A stretch of DNA of 64,000 bases from the NCBI GenBank assembly GCA_034440575.1, contig JAOTOL010001475.1, positions 806,001-870,000 on the forward strand. Reading direction: 5' to 3'. Positions 43,085-55,639 of the stretch are shown piece by piece. Both the position numbers and the translations under genes were made by a program. The DNA comes from Imbricaverruca yamaguchii. Its lineage: Eukaryota > Arthropoda > Thecostraca > Neoverrucidae. The notes under the pieces are model-generated. The model ran no database searches, had not been told where the DNA came from, and saw nothing but the letters and a program-made list of their open reading frames with translations. Position 1 is the stretch's first letter. The number at the start of each line of letters is the position of its first letter.

Positions 43085-43345
43085 GGCCTTAGCCTGGTTG
43101 GTTGGTTGGTTATTTATTGGGTTTTAAGACACATAGACCGTTGAGTCATACAGCGTCGCCAATCTCTCAAGCCGACTGGCCGCGGGCGAAGAGTAGCGAC
43201 GGTTAGTTATTAGGGCTTTAGGGCGCACGACAGCGAACCCACAATCTTGGGGTATAGTTTCGAAAGGTTGTGGGTTAGAGCGGCAGGCGAGACTCGAACC
43301 CACAATCTTTCGATGGTGAGACGGGCCCAAGACTACTCGTACCCC
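43085..43345 (-). mobile_element. Composite SINE and tail insertion, reverse orientation
   Basis: On the minus strand: a tRNA-like head (gattgtgggttcgagtctcg), a retrotransposon tail (gcgccctaaagccctaataa), then gcttgagagattggcgacgc and gtctatgtgtcttaaaaccc, ending in repeated aacc. It looks like one element inserted in or joined to another. Confidence 0.6.
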
Positions 43346-45808
43346 AAGACCACACCTTCCCGGCCTTAGCCTGTGACTGGAGTGTACAACTGGGGCTCAG
43401 CTGATGCCAGTACCGGCCCGATGCCGCCTCCGCGTCAGCGTGCTAACGGCCGTCAACGGTTAAAACAGCGATTTGGGGCTGGGACGATGCTCGTATATGG
43501 TTGGCCACAAGGCAGTGATAGAAACTGGTGCAACTTCATAATGTTCCATGTCAAATCTGGCGAACATGGCGATACAACCAGCATTGTAAACGAGCAAACC
43601 GAAAATGGCGATACAACCAGCAAATGAGGAGGGACAGCAGTGCCCCCTAAAGAACACAAGATGACACTTGATTGGATATTCGAGTTTTAGGGCGCATCGA
43701 CCAGGTTTGATCATTTAGCGCCCACCACAAAGTGACACTACCACACTCTAGAAGTGCCGCACCTGCTTAGATGGGCAGCAGTCCTCTCCAAAGAACACAC
43801 GACGGCACTGCCACGCCAAAAGTGCCGCCCCTGCCGTGGAGCGGGCCCAATAAAGTGATAACAGAGCGCGCCAGTGCTCGGATTCCCGTACCAGCGCCAG
43901 ACCAGCACCGAGCAACACCAGCGTGGCAATCCATCAATCATTCACCGGCTCTTCGGCCGCAGCCGGGCCGAACAAAAGGGCCCGCTGCCAGCCCGGCGAG
44001 GCGGAACGGTGCACGTGATTGTCGGAACACCGGCCCGGTTATCGCCGCCGGCGCAGTGAACGGGACACGCCCGGAGCTGACTGTAGCGCCGGGGGGAAAT
44101 GTCCCAGCAGCGTCACAAGTGGGTGCCGACACACGGCGGTGGTAGCGGAAATACGGCATCACGGCACGTGCGACTGAGGCGGACGTGCTCCTTGTGGGGA
44201 AAAGATCTGCTGAAATGTGGAGATGGTGATACGGTTAGCTCGCAATTTACAAGCCAAAATTACCATCAGGGTCGACTCATGACCCTCACTGCTTTTTTGT
44301 TTTGTTTTTGGTGGAGGACCGGTGGTGAATTGCTAACCCGGAGGCCAACGGAGCACCGGTCACTGACGACCATCGTCAACGACCTCGTGCGGAGAGTCGC
44401 TCCACTTTACCCACTTTACAATTAGTCCCCCGAACCACGGAGGCGTCGCCCCACCTAGTTCACTCATCCCTGGTCGGAACCCGGGATTGAAGGCGAGTGG
44501 AATTTGTGTACGTTCATCGATACATGACTGCAATTCATCACCAACTTAGGCTTAAACACGTGCGAGATGCACCAGCAAGGTCGAAATTCCACGACACTAT
44601 AGCTATTCTTGGATATACGGGGTGAGCATCCCGGAACGATTCTCTTCTCCAGAAATGCCGAAGCAGACACGAACGTCTGTGTGTTGTGCTTTTACTTGAT
44701 CATTGCAATGGTCCAGTGGATACGATATTTTCGACGGACGTGATCAGACCCCCATCCCCGGTATCTAGAACAGATAAATGCCCGGTGCAACGAGAATACA
44801 CAGATGCACAAGTGTCGCCAAACCTTACGCCAAAGATACTCTTCTGTGACTACGGGCTTGTGTGGTAGAATCAGTGAGCCATGATAACTGATTGCAGTCA
44901 ACTTGAACGAGGTCCTGAACCGGGGGATCTCAACCTAAACCAAGCCAAACCAAACCTAACCCAGGGTCAAAATACAAATGAGCTTCGGTATCGAAGTGGG
45001 AAACTATTGTTGAGAAGGTGCATACGAGAGGAAAATATCAAGAAAGAAGGCAGTGGAAGACAGAACTTCAGAACAAAGCCCTTTTTATTCTACCACAGAT
45101 TTAGTGTGGATTTAAATGAATGGCGGGAACAAAATTTCCAACACGTTATTTTCTGATTCTTTGATTTTTCGTCAGGTAGTCATTTGAGTTTAGATGACTC
45201 GAAATTCGATCGCTCACACGTAGTCGAAGATTTCAGAAAGAACTACTTTGTCCATAAAACAACCTGCGCTCCTTTAATAAGTGATGGCACGAGGGAACTA
45301 CATGGCAGTCAGGATTACTAAGGAACGGGGACACTGGTGTCTTATCGCCGCGGAGAAGGTATTGGTGGGTAGCATGTGTGTAGGCGAGACGCATTCCGCA
45401 GCACAGCGTCACATAGTCACTTCTGGATCTGCGGTGGCACGAGGCCAGTCTCCATGGTGTTGTTTTATTGCGTGCAGCTTATTGCTGGTCTGTGCGTTCC
45501 AGCTGGTCTGCCACTTGGTGTTAACTCGGCGGTGTGATGTAATTCCAGAGAGGTGGTCTCTGCCTGGGAGTGGAAAACACGTATCTGTGCCCTCGAGCAG
45601 ACTATTTGGCTGCAGAATCGGCACGTTCATTTCGCAATACTCCCACATTGCTGGTAATCTAGCATAAACGCAGTCTTCTCGTCCGATTCAGAACAAACGA
45701 CGACTCAGGGTGTCAAGGGGTAAAGGGTCTTGATGGGTAAAACCCACCGACGCCAAGAGGCTGCTAAGAGAATCAGAAATTATATATAAAACTTCCCGGG
45801 AAATCTCG
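43346..45808. other. No gene identified
   Basis: A reverse-orientation retrotransposon tail lies at 43672-43722 (ttttagggcgcatcgaccag). No reading frame resembles a known protein. Confidence 0.45.
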
Positions 45809-46500
45809 GTTAGCTATTTGGGCTTAGGGGCGCATCGACCACAGATGTCATGCAGCCCGTGATATCTTGACGTAGTGAAGAGTTTTGATGATCGCAACCA
45901 GATCGGAACTATGCACTGAAACACACCCAGGTAAGTACCCCGGGCTATCGAAAGCTGCTGCACGCACCTCACCCGACACACTCGTTTTGCTCTCTTTAAG
46001 AAGGGAGTGAAAACGTACACAGAAAGACAAAGGCCGAACCACATGGCCTACTGCGGAAAGGTGCCAACATGTGACGTTAAAACACCGCTTGGCAGGTGGG
46101 GTAGATGGGACACTGACGCAACACACAGGCGTGCCACATGCCAAGCGTCTGCCGTTTTAACGCCAGTGGTGGTTTGTTGGCCTGTCCCAGCAAGCTAGCA
46201 ATCGGTGAGGTTCGTAATGCTCCGGTAATGATGCGTATTGCCGCATGATGTACCGTGTCAAGGACGCACTTATTGGTACCGCAAGCTCTGTTGTACACAA
46301 TTTCGAGCAAACAGCTGTTTCCTCATCTGTACTGATCCGAGCGTTCCAGTTACAAGGCAAATCCACCAACATCCAAACTTGCCGAGTTTTCCCATCATCT
46401 CAGTTTCCGATGAATGACGAGAACAGACCATGTGAGTCACGGTATGGTAACACTCTAGCATGGTGGAGCAGTGGCGGATACAGGGGAGGGGCACCGGTGG
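45809..46500 (-). pseudogene. Decayed I/Jockey-like LINE, 3' part
   Basis: The minus-strand frame 46310-46077 reads LDTVHHAAIRIITGALRTSP, then IASLL, KPPLALKRQ and an aromatic residue: the classical segment after the reverse transcriptase fingers/thumb of I/Jockey/R1-type LINEs. The sequence before it continues in other frames (WNARI..., LEIVYNRACGT), so frameshifts and a deletion are present. The 3' end at 45862-45809 is gatgcgcccctaagcccaaa followed by tagctaac, the same tail as the LINE at 32544-33052. Confidence 0.75.
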
Positions 46501-47742
46501 CATGCATCTCCACACCCATGGAAGGTTGCGCCCCCCCCCCCCGCCCCGTTCACGGATCTTCGGCTGAAGGCGCCACTCCAGACCAGTGCTCCCTCACAAT
46601 ATTCCTGGAACCGCCCATGTGGCGCAGTGAAGGTGAAGAGCATGCTGCGATGTCGATGTGGCCACAGCGGCTCCAGTGCCCGAGAGGGCGATGTCACAGA
46701 GATCCAGGCGGCAGCGACCCCTGCGAGACGAAGTCGCGAGCCTCGCGTAACTATTTTTAACCCACGAACTCTACTGGAGGAGATGGGACATGCGGAGGCC
46801 ACCCGCGCTTTTGCCAGGTAACGCCACGCTAATCTGAAGAGCGAATACATTTATATGGAGTGGTTATTTGTCAATCCAGGAAGTAGTCGAGTTGTGGCTA
46901 ATCACCAATGATCACAGAATCGAATGGGCCGCCCCGCCCATATACGCTGTGCAATAGCAACAACCTTCAGAAGCAGCCGAGCGTCATTTCATCCCCAATA
47001 CATCCCCGGTTTCATGGCAACGACGGGCACGAACCACACCAGCACCGCATGTTAGCTTCCACTTCTACCTACTCAACAACAACGTATCGATTCCACAAAC
47101 CTGCTCCGGTCACGAGCACGAGCACGTGTCGCCGCACACGCACAGCCGGCCGGCCGGGGGGCCTCGACACTGACTGGCGGCGCTGCCGGCGCGGCGCGGC
47201 AGAACTGCCGGCGCGACACGCCACAGACTGAGCTGGCTGCAGCCCGCAGCCGCACTCTGCCGTATATGGCCGCGCCGACCGCACTGGCGACACGAAGCGC
47301 GAGCGCACTGGCCCCGCCAGCCAAGGCCGACCGGCCGCCGCGCTGCCTCAGCTGACGACGCTGAGGCGTCACGGCTCCAGCCGAGCGCCGCGCGAGAAAG
47401 ACGCCGCCGCTGCGGGCGCGCGCGCGCCGACCACACAAAGACGCGGCGTGAACTGCGGAAGCGAGCGGGCGGACGGACGCCGGCGCAGCGGTTGGTTTGG
47501 GCGATGAATGGCGCACCGCTGCGCCGACCAGCCGCCGACGGATGGCCCGCCAGTAGCTGCACATAACACGCGGGACACACGGGCCAGCCGTGGTCACGTG
47601 GTCCGACCAGTCGGAGATCGATGGCTTATACCGGCGCCTGCAGTCAGCGCCATGCTCAACGTCACACACAGCTCCGGACAGGCCGAGACGTGGAAGACTT
47701 CCCGGCACTGTGGACGGCAGTCGTGAAGCTGCCGCCGCACAC
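46501..47742. other. CpG-rich DNA, no gene identified
   Basis: GC- and CpG-rich around 47100-47600. Long frames exist on the minus strand but are Arg/Ala-rich without known motifs, as expected from high GC. Confidence 0.45.
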
Positions 47743-48240
47743 CACAGCCGGTGGTAATTCAGAGGCAGCACGACAGCCAGTGCTAACTTACAGGAAGCAC
47801 GACAGCCGGTGGTAACTCACAGGCAGTATGATAACCGGTGGTAATTCGCAGGCAGCACGACAGCCGGTGGTAATTCGCACGCCGCATGACAACCGAGGGT
47901 ATCTCACAGGCAGCATGACAGCCGGTGGTAATTCGCAGGCAGCACGACAACCGGTGGTAACTCACAGGCCACACGACAGCCGGTGGTAACTCACAAGCCA
48001 TACGACAGCCGGTGGTAACTTACAGGCAGTATGACAACCGGTGGTAATTCGCAGGCAGCACGACAGTCGGTGGTAATTCGCACGCCGCATGACAGCCGGT
48101 GGTAATTCGCACGCCGCATGGCAACCGGTGGTAACTCACAGGCAGTATGACAGCCGGTGGTAATTCGCAGGCAGCACGACACCCGGTGGTAATTCACAGG
48201 CAGCACGACAGCCGGTGGTAACTCAGAGGTCGCACGACAG
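47743..48240. repeat. 29-bp minisatellite, about 17 units
   Basis: gacagccggtggtaattcgc and aggcagcac-type units alternate with gtaactcacaggcagtatga variants. Confidence 0.93.
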
Positions 48241-48796
48241 TTCGGAGTTCACGGCAATGAATAGACGAGGGCAAGGACGGCAAGGTTGTCATAACTTACT
48301 GGAAGGTACACATTGCAATTTGGGAACATCATGCTCCCATGTTCAGGCGTAATTAACTTCCTGCCCCTGGCTACCCGACTGGCAATGGGATGTTCAGGAA
48401 GTGTGAGTAGGAGGGAGGCGGAGAGTTGTTGAAACCTGGTATTTGTGGGGGTCAAAACTTCATTAATATATTTGAGTAATTTAGTTGTTACAAACAATAT
48501 TTTGACGAAAGAGTGAAGCTGTTTAATGTTTGCTCTGTGTGCAGTTAAAGGCTGGGTTAGTTTCCCGAGCTGGAGCCAAAGGTACCAAAGGAAATTCGTC
48601 CATTGTTTGGGATGAATGACCTCTTTAGACAAAAGTCTGGGACGTACAGAACTCCAATCCACTTCTTATATAAACAACTTTTTAAAGTCTGAGACAAAAA
48701 CTATAAGCATTATAAACTGAGCCAAATCAACACACGTACTTACATTCCTTGTAGTTTATAGTTATCCCCATGCGCGTCTAAGGGGAATAAAATACA

Positions 48797-48849
48797 CCTC
48801 GGTTGAAGCTCTTCAACCGAGGTAGAAATGACCTCTAGGTCATTTCTAC
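48797..48849. other. Two adjacent perfect hairpins
   Basis: cctcggttgaa/ttcaaccgagg (11 bp, 4-nt loop) is followed at once by gtagaaatgacct/aggtcatttctac (13 bp, 2-nt loop). Confidence 0.92.
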
Positions 48850-49489
48850 GTATTGACATCCCACATGTCACATGCATCCCACATGAACACGTGGCATAGT
48901 AAGCGTTATTACGAATGGTGTCTAAGGAAAGCTTCAGTGGTAGGAAATAATAATTAAAGCAACGTGCCAGACGGAACTCATGGCTCAATATTGCATACAT
49001 GTGGGGGATTAGCTACCGGTGCTATTAGCTAATAGGTAAATATCGCAAGCAACCAAAACACCGATTCGGTGGAGGAAAAGGATAATACAGAATTTCTCGC
49101 GGTCGTAACATAAATTGCTGGGCCTTGCGGCTGAATTGGGATAACCGAATTACATATCTGTGCTATTTATCTTTCTTTCATACGATGTAACTGAAAATCA
49201 TGTAGCACAACTAGGCGACATGAATAGGCACAGGCGTGGACAAAAGCCGGTAAAAGCATGGCGAGACAAGACTAAAGCCGGCGCCAAAGACGGCCACAGC
49301 GGTCTCCTTATCCACTGGAGACAACTTCAACCGTGACTGACGGACGTGCGACCCAACTGTGGAGGGGAGGTGACGACAAATGGGGCGTCTTCGTGACCGG
49401 CAGGGGAGAACGACAAGCAAATAATGCGGGCAGACCACCAAACTGTGGTAGTGATGTGACGACCAAAACTGTGATGCCGGTCATCACTG
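48850..49489. other. No gene identified
   Basis: AT-rich then mixed DNA leading into the next repeat array. Nothing recognisable. Confidence 0.4.
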
Positions 49490-49650
49490 TGACCGGCAGG
49501 GGGAGGGGAGGACGGGACCACAGCACAACTGTAACTGGCAGGGGAGGGGAGGACGGGACCACAGCACAACTGTAACTGGCAGGGGAGGGGAGGACGAGAC
49601 CATAGCACAACTGTGACTGGCAGGGGAGGACGGCACCACAGCGCAACTCA
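49490..49650. repeat. 41-bp tandem repeat, about 3.5 units
   Basis: actggcaggggaggggagga and cgggaccacagcacaactgt repeat. Confidence 0.9.
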
Positions 49651-49820
49651 TGGCCGCCGCTCCCGACTCTGCGACGCCAAGGTCGGTGGACGGCGCCCGC
49701 TCGGGCCGCATAATAAACGCTCCGACTTGGCACGGCGGGGCAGGGCGACAGGTGCTGGCAGAGGGTGGTGGGGAGGGCGGATGGGGTTACCACGGCGTCT
49801 CTCAGTCACCACTGCGTCAC

Positions 49821-50480
49821 CGAGTACCACCGCCGAGTCCCACCGGACAGGGCCGGCGTACCACCGCCGAGTACTACCGGACAGGGCCGGCGTACCACCG
49901 CCGAGTACCACCGGACAGGGCCGGCGTACCGCCGCCGAGTACCTACCGGACGGGGCCGGCGTACCACCGCCGAGTCCACCGGACAGGGCCGGCGTACCAC
50001 CGCCGAGTCCCACCGGACAGGGCCGGCGTACCACCGCCGAGTCCCACCGGACAGGGCCGGCGTACCACCGCCGAGTACTACCGGACAGGGCCGGCGTACC
50101 ACCGCCGAGTCCCACCGGACAGGGCCGGCGTACCACCGCCGAGTACTACCGGACAGGGCCGGCGTACCACCGCCGAGTACCACCGGACAGGGCCGGCGTA
50201 CCACCGCCGAGTACTACCGGACAGGGCCGGCGTACCACCGCCGAGTCCCACCGGACAGGGCCGGCGTACCACCGCCGAGTACCACCGGACAGGGCCGGCG
50301 TACCACCGCCGAGTCCCACCGGACAGGGCCGGCGTACCACCGCCGAGTACTACCGGACAGGGCCGGCGTACCGCCGCCGAGTCCCACCGGACAGGGCCGG
50401 CGTACCACCGCCGAGTCCCACCGGTACAGGGCCGGCGTACCACCGCCGAGTACTACCGGACGAGGCCGGCGACCGCCGCT
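49821..50480. repeat. 34-bp minisatellite, about 20 units
   Basis: ccggacagggccggcgtacc and accgccgagt(a/c)c(t/c)a repeat. ORFs over 280 codons here are artefacts. Confidence 0.95.
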
Positions 50481-51689
50481 GACAAGGCATCATGACACCA
50501 ATAGATCATGATGAAATAAAATGCACGCGCCTTCATGCTCATCCAAGTTCAGACAACAAAAAATGTCTAAAAACTGAATACATGTCCACATCAGTTCGTC
50601 CGGGTCATTAGCAGTGTGCCGGGGATGCAGAAATTGCGCGGTCACCCACTTCAGCGCACTTCAGCGCACTGCCGTGGTCACCCATAGATGGCATTACGAA
50701 TGCACGCGGCCGACTGCGTTCTGTAACCGTTCAGCCAACGACCGGAGCGGATACATCCACGAGGTAGAGGAGGAACAGAGGTGACCGGCAGCGGCGGCAG
50801 ACAGGAGGCAGTGCGGCCGCGAGTCCAGACGTGGCGTCCACTGCTCTCCGGGCCGGCCGTCTGCCAGACACCGGCGGAGGTCGGCCAGCGGCCCTGACAC
50901 CAGCCGCCGGCCGACAACAGTTCCTGGTGTCGGCGCGGAAGCGGCGGTGGCACACTGCGGATCCGGAGCCACGGCATGGGAGATTAATTAAAAAAAGAAA
51001 ATCGAGCGGAGCTGAAAACTTCGGAGATAGAACATCTCAAACTGATTGGCCCATGATCATCGGGCTTTATATTTACTCTATTCCAACACATCTGTATTCT
51101 ACTAGCCTCTCAGTGTCGCTATGGACTATTGTTTGACTATTGTTTGAAATTTTAGTTTACGGGATAATTGAAATCGTGACATCGTGACCTAAGGTGAGGC
51201 TGCTTATTTTACCTTGCAGGACAGTCACAATATCAGTTTTAAGTGCATCAATGAAGTTCAATATCTTATCTTTTGAAGCAAAAGAACAAAACAAAAATAT
51301 GGTTTTACTCTTAAAACTCTACATATCCGCTCAAAATTAGGCATACATAGTTCTCTTGCGTTAGTATATCGTAACCAGTATGAATATTTATAATGGTATA
51401 TTACTGAAATACAAGGCTTTTGACGTTTGAGGCAGGTGATGGCATTATACTATTAGTCATCTGACCTCGAATGTCGTGTTAACTTCAAGTGTTGTAACAC
51501 TTGAGGTCAAATGTTAAACAAAATGGCAGAAATGTCTCCAAATTGTAGTAGCCATGATAAGATGTATCTTATCGTGGATTACAAGGAGAGAGGAAGCATC
51601 CACAACATAGCAATCACATTCCGAAAACCTAGAAGCCAGTCGCACAACCATTTATTTCCTCGCGAAAATAAAAATATGCGAATGTAGTG
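50481..51689. other. No gene identified; palindromes present
   Basis: Two short near-perfect palindromes: tcaagtgtt/aacacttga at 51485-51504 and gataagat/atcttatc at about 51555-51572. Confidence 0.5.
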
Positions 51690-52515
51690 GAATATCTGGA
51701 AGGGCACAAACCAGGGGTGACACCGTGCTTGGGTGCACAGTGCTCGCTGCTCACTATCGCTGAACGTGCTGCCTGTGAAGCGAGGAAATTTCTGAGGATG
51801 TCTGACGCAATCAAGGTGAAAGCAAAGCTAGGTAAAGTAAAGCCGGATGTGTCTCGGCAAGACCGACCGTGTCGCGGTGCCTCATGCTGACGGAACAAAA
51901 AGTAGAGTTCAGGAAAGCTTGCTTTTGATAAATTTGTGAGAGATATGATCTATATAAGCATAACTCTGAAAGCCCACGCATCGGCTCCTTAACCTTTGCT
52001 GCTCTTCGTCCGAAGTGTTGCGTCTTAGCAGGCATCAGTAGGACGCACTCAGTGTGCATGGGCACTCATCATCAAAACCCAAAACTGCTCATATCCGCTC
52101 TCGGCCTTCCTGGTCCTAGTGGACCGCGCTATATGTGGCACAGAAAACCGCCATTGGATGATGCACAACTGTGAGGATTGCCCTGGTGAAGACGGGGTGA
52201 TGAACTTTCTAAGGATTACCCTCGCGGACAAGTCAGAAGAGAGTAAAGATGATTTAGTCCCAGATGATGACATGGATAGTGATAGTAGGTGCAACTGTAA
52301 TGAGCACGCATCTCTGTACACTCGTAGAAATAGTCTAGACCAAAGAGGAAGGCATGCGATATTTTAGCCAGCAAACCGTGAAGCTGACTAGACGCCACTT
52401 TATGGCTGACAAACAAGGTCAGCACATCACGTATGCAAAGGCTACTGACAAGGAGGGTGAAGTCATTGTCTAGTATGGTTTCTCTGAAAATTATTATTTT
52501 GTGTATCCACACACA
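51690..52515 (+). pseudogene. Decayed copy of a repetitive-element protein family (CxxCPG / SENY type)
   Basis: Pieces of one protein run in order through changing frames: LTIAERAACEARKFL (about 51750), AALRPKCCVLAG then THSVCMGTHHQNPKLL (about 51990-52100), HWMMHNCEDCPGEDGVMNFL (about 52150), VKLTRRHFMADKQGQHITYA and EGEVIV-stop-YGFSENYYFVYP (to about 52510). From memory, this order (LRPK, GTHSVCVCTxHQN, CxxCPG, HxFxAxxQ, EVIVxxDFSENY) is typical of an uncharacterised multi-copy family in invertebrate genomes, presumably transposon-borne. Stops and frameshifts show it is dead. Confidence 0.6.
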
Positions 52516-55500
52516 TCCTGTATATTGAATATTTGAATTCTATCACATTATTGAATATGCATCTTTTTCTTGAAATTACATGCCAGGCATCAAGTTAAAA
52601 AAAAACAGCCATCAGGTGATTTTGTTGAAATGCCTACAACAGCAAAAGTGGTTTGAAAGCCTTAATGCAGGGCTGGGGAATCGATCATGAAGCCAGGGGT
52701 CTAAGTCCTTAACCCATCCTGTCTCGGGGATCTTCAACTCCCCCCCCTCAGGTTTTTCGCGGATAGTGGACGAACGGCACTCGGCAGCGCGCCCAAATCT
52801 GGCATACCTTTTCCCACATCAATTTGGCATGCTGATTCAAAATTTTGAAGTCAGGTCATCAAGGGTCAACGAGTTAGTCAAGGTCAAGTGACGTCACTTC
52901 CAAAAAATTGCAATGCATTAACTGATACAGATATTTCAATGGAACTTTCAGCATTTGCTTATCTTTCGGGATTCAACAAAACATATGAGTGGAATTTTTC
53001 CTTATTGACTAAATCTAAATTTTACATATTTGCCAACTGCAATTATAATGCAAGATTCTGGTTAAAGTAAGATTTTGTATTAGGGCAAGTTGACTTCCAA
53101 CAACGTTTCTGGGTTGGCTCTACCCATTGGAAAAGGAAAATGAAAGAAAACTTGAAAACTAAAAATTGTGAAATAAAAAATACCTTTTGGGGGCCAAAAA
53201 TTTAATGGCCCTGGTAGATTTTGCTGTCATTTTCTCATTCCAAATAAATTTTGTTTGTCATATATCCTCCAAAATGAACTCCCAAGAGCCAAAAACATTA
53301 TGTAAGTTGTGAGAAGTGAAAATCTATCCACCTGATGATGTTACTTTTGGGAGGAAATTGTTTTGTGGGGTGAATCCGAACCCTACTCGTCAAACACTTT
53401 TCGATGACACCTCTTTCGTTTTTGTGCAATGCTTAGTTTGGATTTTAGAGGTGGAGTTACTATCTGCCCCCACCCCTCCGAGATGAGGTGTGAAGATTGG
53501 ACTGGAGAGATGGCACAGGTTAAAAAACTGATTGAATATGTAAATGACAAATTGACATCAGCAGGGTACCAACCAAGGAGGTCTGGACACATAACCAACC
53601 CTCCCAGGATCTCTAGCCCTGCCTAAATGATGCTCTTCTATTTAGAGAATCATATAGGGGTCATCAATTCAGACCAGACAAGTAAATATGGTCAATGCCA
53701 ACAGGTTTTCAAAGGCTGGTTGATCAGTGAAATAGACTCCCTGGTGCTGTACCTAGTCATGCAGTACATGGATAGGAATTGGGGGTGAATGGGGTGGGAT
53801 TGATGCTGGGTGACTTAGGCAATGTTTATAAATGAATAATTATATGAGTAAACACCTAGCTAATTGTGGTACTATACACTTGTATATGCCATACTTACTT
53901 ATACTGTTATTATTGAAGTTTAAGGTGACCACAAGACAGGTTTCTACACACATCTTAACCTCCATGAAGCATGCAAATAGGTTAGGTTTGGGTAGGTTAT
54001 GTTAGGCCTTGGTTGTCAGAAAAACACACCAAAATTGAAGTTAGGATTTTTTTAAATCTTCAAAAACAATTCAGGCTAGCTTTGGCTAGATTAGATTTGG
54101 AATATTTAATTTTGACATTTTTGAGAGGAAAGAAAATGGTTGAAAATGTCCAATGGTTAACAAGAGAATGTGCTTTCTAGCATGAAGGGATAGGATATGT
54201 TAGGTTATGTTACATCTTTTCTCTTTGGTTTTGAACATTGCTTTTTATGCTATATTACCCAACACCACTCCACTTTTTGGGTGTTAATTTTGTTCCCAAT
54301 TGAAAAGCATGAATTTGCAGAGGAGTGAAAAGAAGTGGTCACATCTTGGTCAGCACATTCATAAACATTATAGTAGTATTTACTTATTTCTTTCATTATG
54401 CATGCCACCATGTGTGTTGCCTATTATGGACAGAGGCCAGTGCCTATGATATCAATTGTATCAACCTCTGTTGACTTAAAAGTAATCATTTGTAGAGAAA
54501 ATGAGTGATTGCATAATCTCAATCACATAACAAATATCATACAAAAAAATATCTTGAAAATAAAAATTTACCATGATCTCCAAATTTATGAACATTACAT
54601 TTAAAAAATTAAAGGAATTAGAGATTCAATGGATTTTTTTTTCATGCAATGTCTAGCAACATGCTGAATACCATACAGCTATTTTCTCTGCAAATGTACT
54701 TTTCAGTTGGTTGGAAAAATAATACCTAAAAGGGGCTTGAAGTTGGGTAGCATAGTTGGGTAGCATAGTTGGATAGCATAGCTGGGTAGTTGGTAAAAGA
54801 TAGGTAGTTGGGTAGCAAAAAACAATGTTCAAACTCAAGAAAAAATCATGAAGCACAACCAAACCTAACCTTCAATGCAAGAAAGCAAATTATTATTTTT
54901 CAATGGACAATTTCCAAACATTTTCTTAATTTCCAATTATACAACTTAACCTAACCTAATCTAACCTAACCTGAATAGTCTTTGAAGGACACTTTTTAAA
55001 TGCAGAAAAAGGATTTTTCTAGCTCACAACAAAGCATTAACTTAACCAAATGGAACCCCTTTGTGTGCTTCATGGGCACAAAATGTGTGTAAACCCTCTT
55101 AAAACCTGGGACTGCAATAATACTGAAATTACCTTAAACTGCAAAGTCACCTTTATAGGTACACTACCAAGGTAGGAATGTAGGTAGGTGCCTTGTACAT
55201 ACATGTTTATACACTAGGTACATACCAGCCTACCTAAGTACCTACCTACCTAGTTACAGGTACATACCTATGTACCTACTTACACTACACCTTACACACA
55301 TTGCCACTGATTAGGTAGGTATGCCCGGCACCGGATAGGTACGCCAGCAAGACCAGTAACACCCAGGTCGTGCCAGCAACAAATCGCGCATGCAGGTAGA
55401 TAGGTATCTATCCACCTAGTTACTTACCTTGGTCTTCTTTAAAGCTCAGCATAGAACATCCTTAGTAGGCTTCGACCCCTCTTCTCTCTTAATCCCTCTT

Positions 55501-55600
55501 CTCTCGATCCCTCTTCTCTCCCCTCCATCACCACCCAACGTCCCACCAGGAATGCTTGCGGCCTGCACTGCCTTAAAACTTTAACCTTGCAACTTATAAT
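52516..55600. other. AT-rich DNA, no gene identified
   Basis: Only short frames. It holds scattered taggtta/taaccta motifs and a 55140-55430 stretch rich in tacctaggta-like words (for example ctacctacctagttac). Confidence 0.5.
54944..54972 (-). repeat. Interstitial TTAGG-like telomeric tract
   Basis: Six CCTAA-type units with two imperfect ones (ttaacctaacctaatctaac). TTAGG is the common arthropod telomere repeat. Related words lie at 53978-54005. Confidence 0.5.
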
Positions 55601-55639
55601 TTGTGCTTGATTACATATGGCAGTATTTAGGGTAAGCGG

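Noticed and set aside
47073..47771. 232-codon minus-strand frame
   Set aside because: GC-rich DNA with several overlapping open frames, Arg/Ala-rich and without known motifs.
49613..50511. Frames of 248-289 codons, Pro/Arg-rich
   Set aside because: Generated by the 34-bp array; three registers encode the same cyclic peptide.
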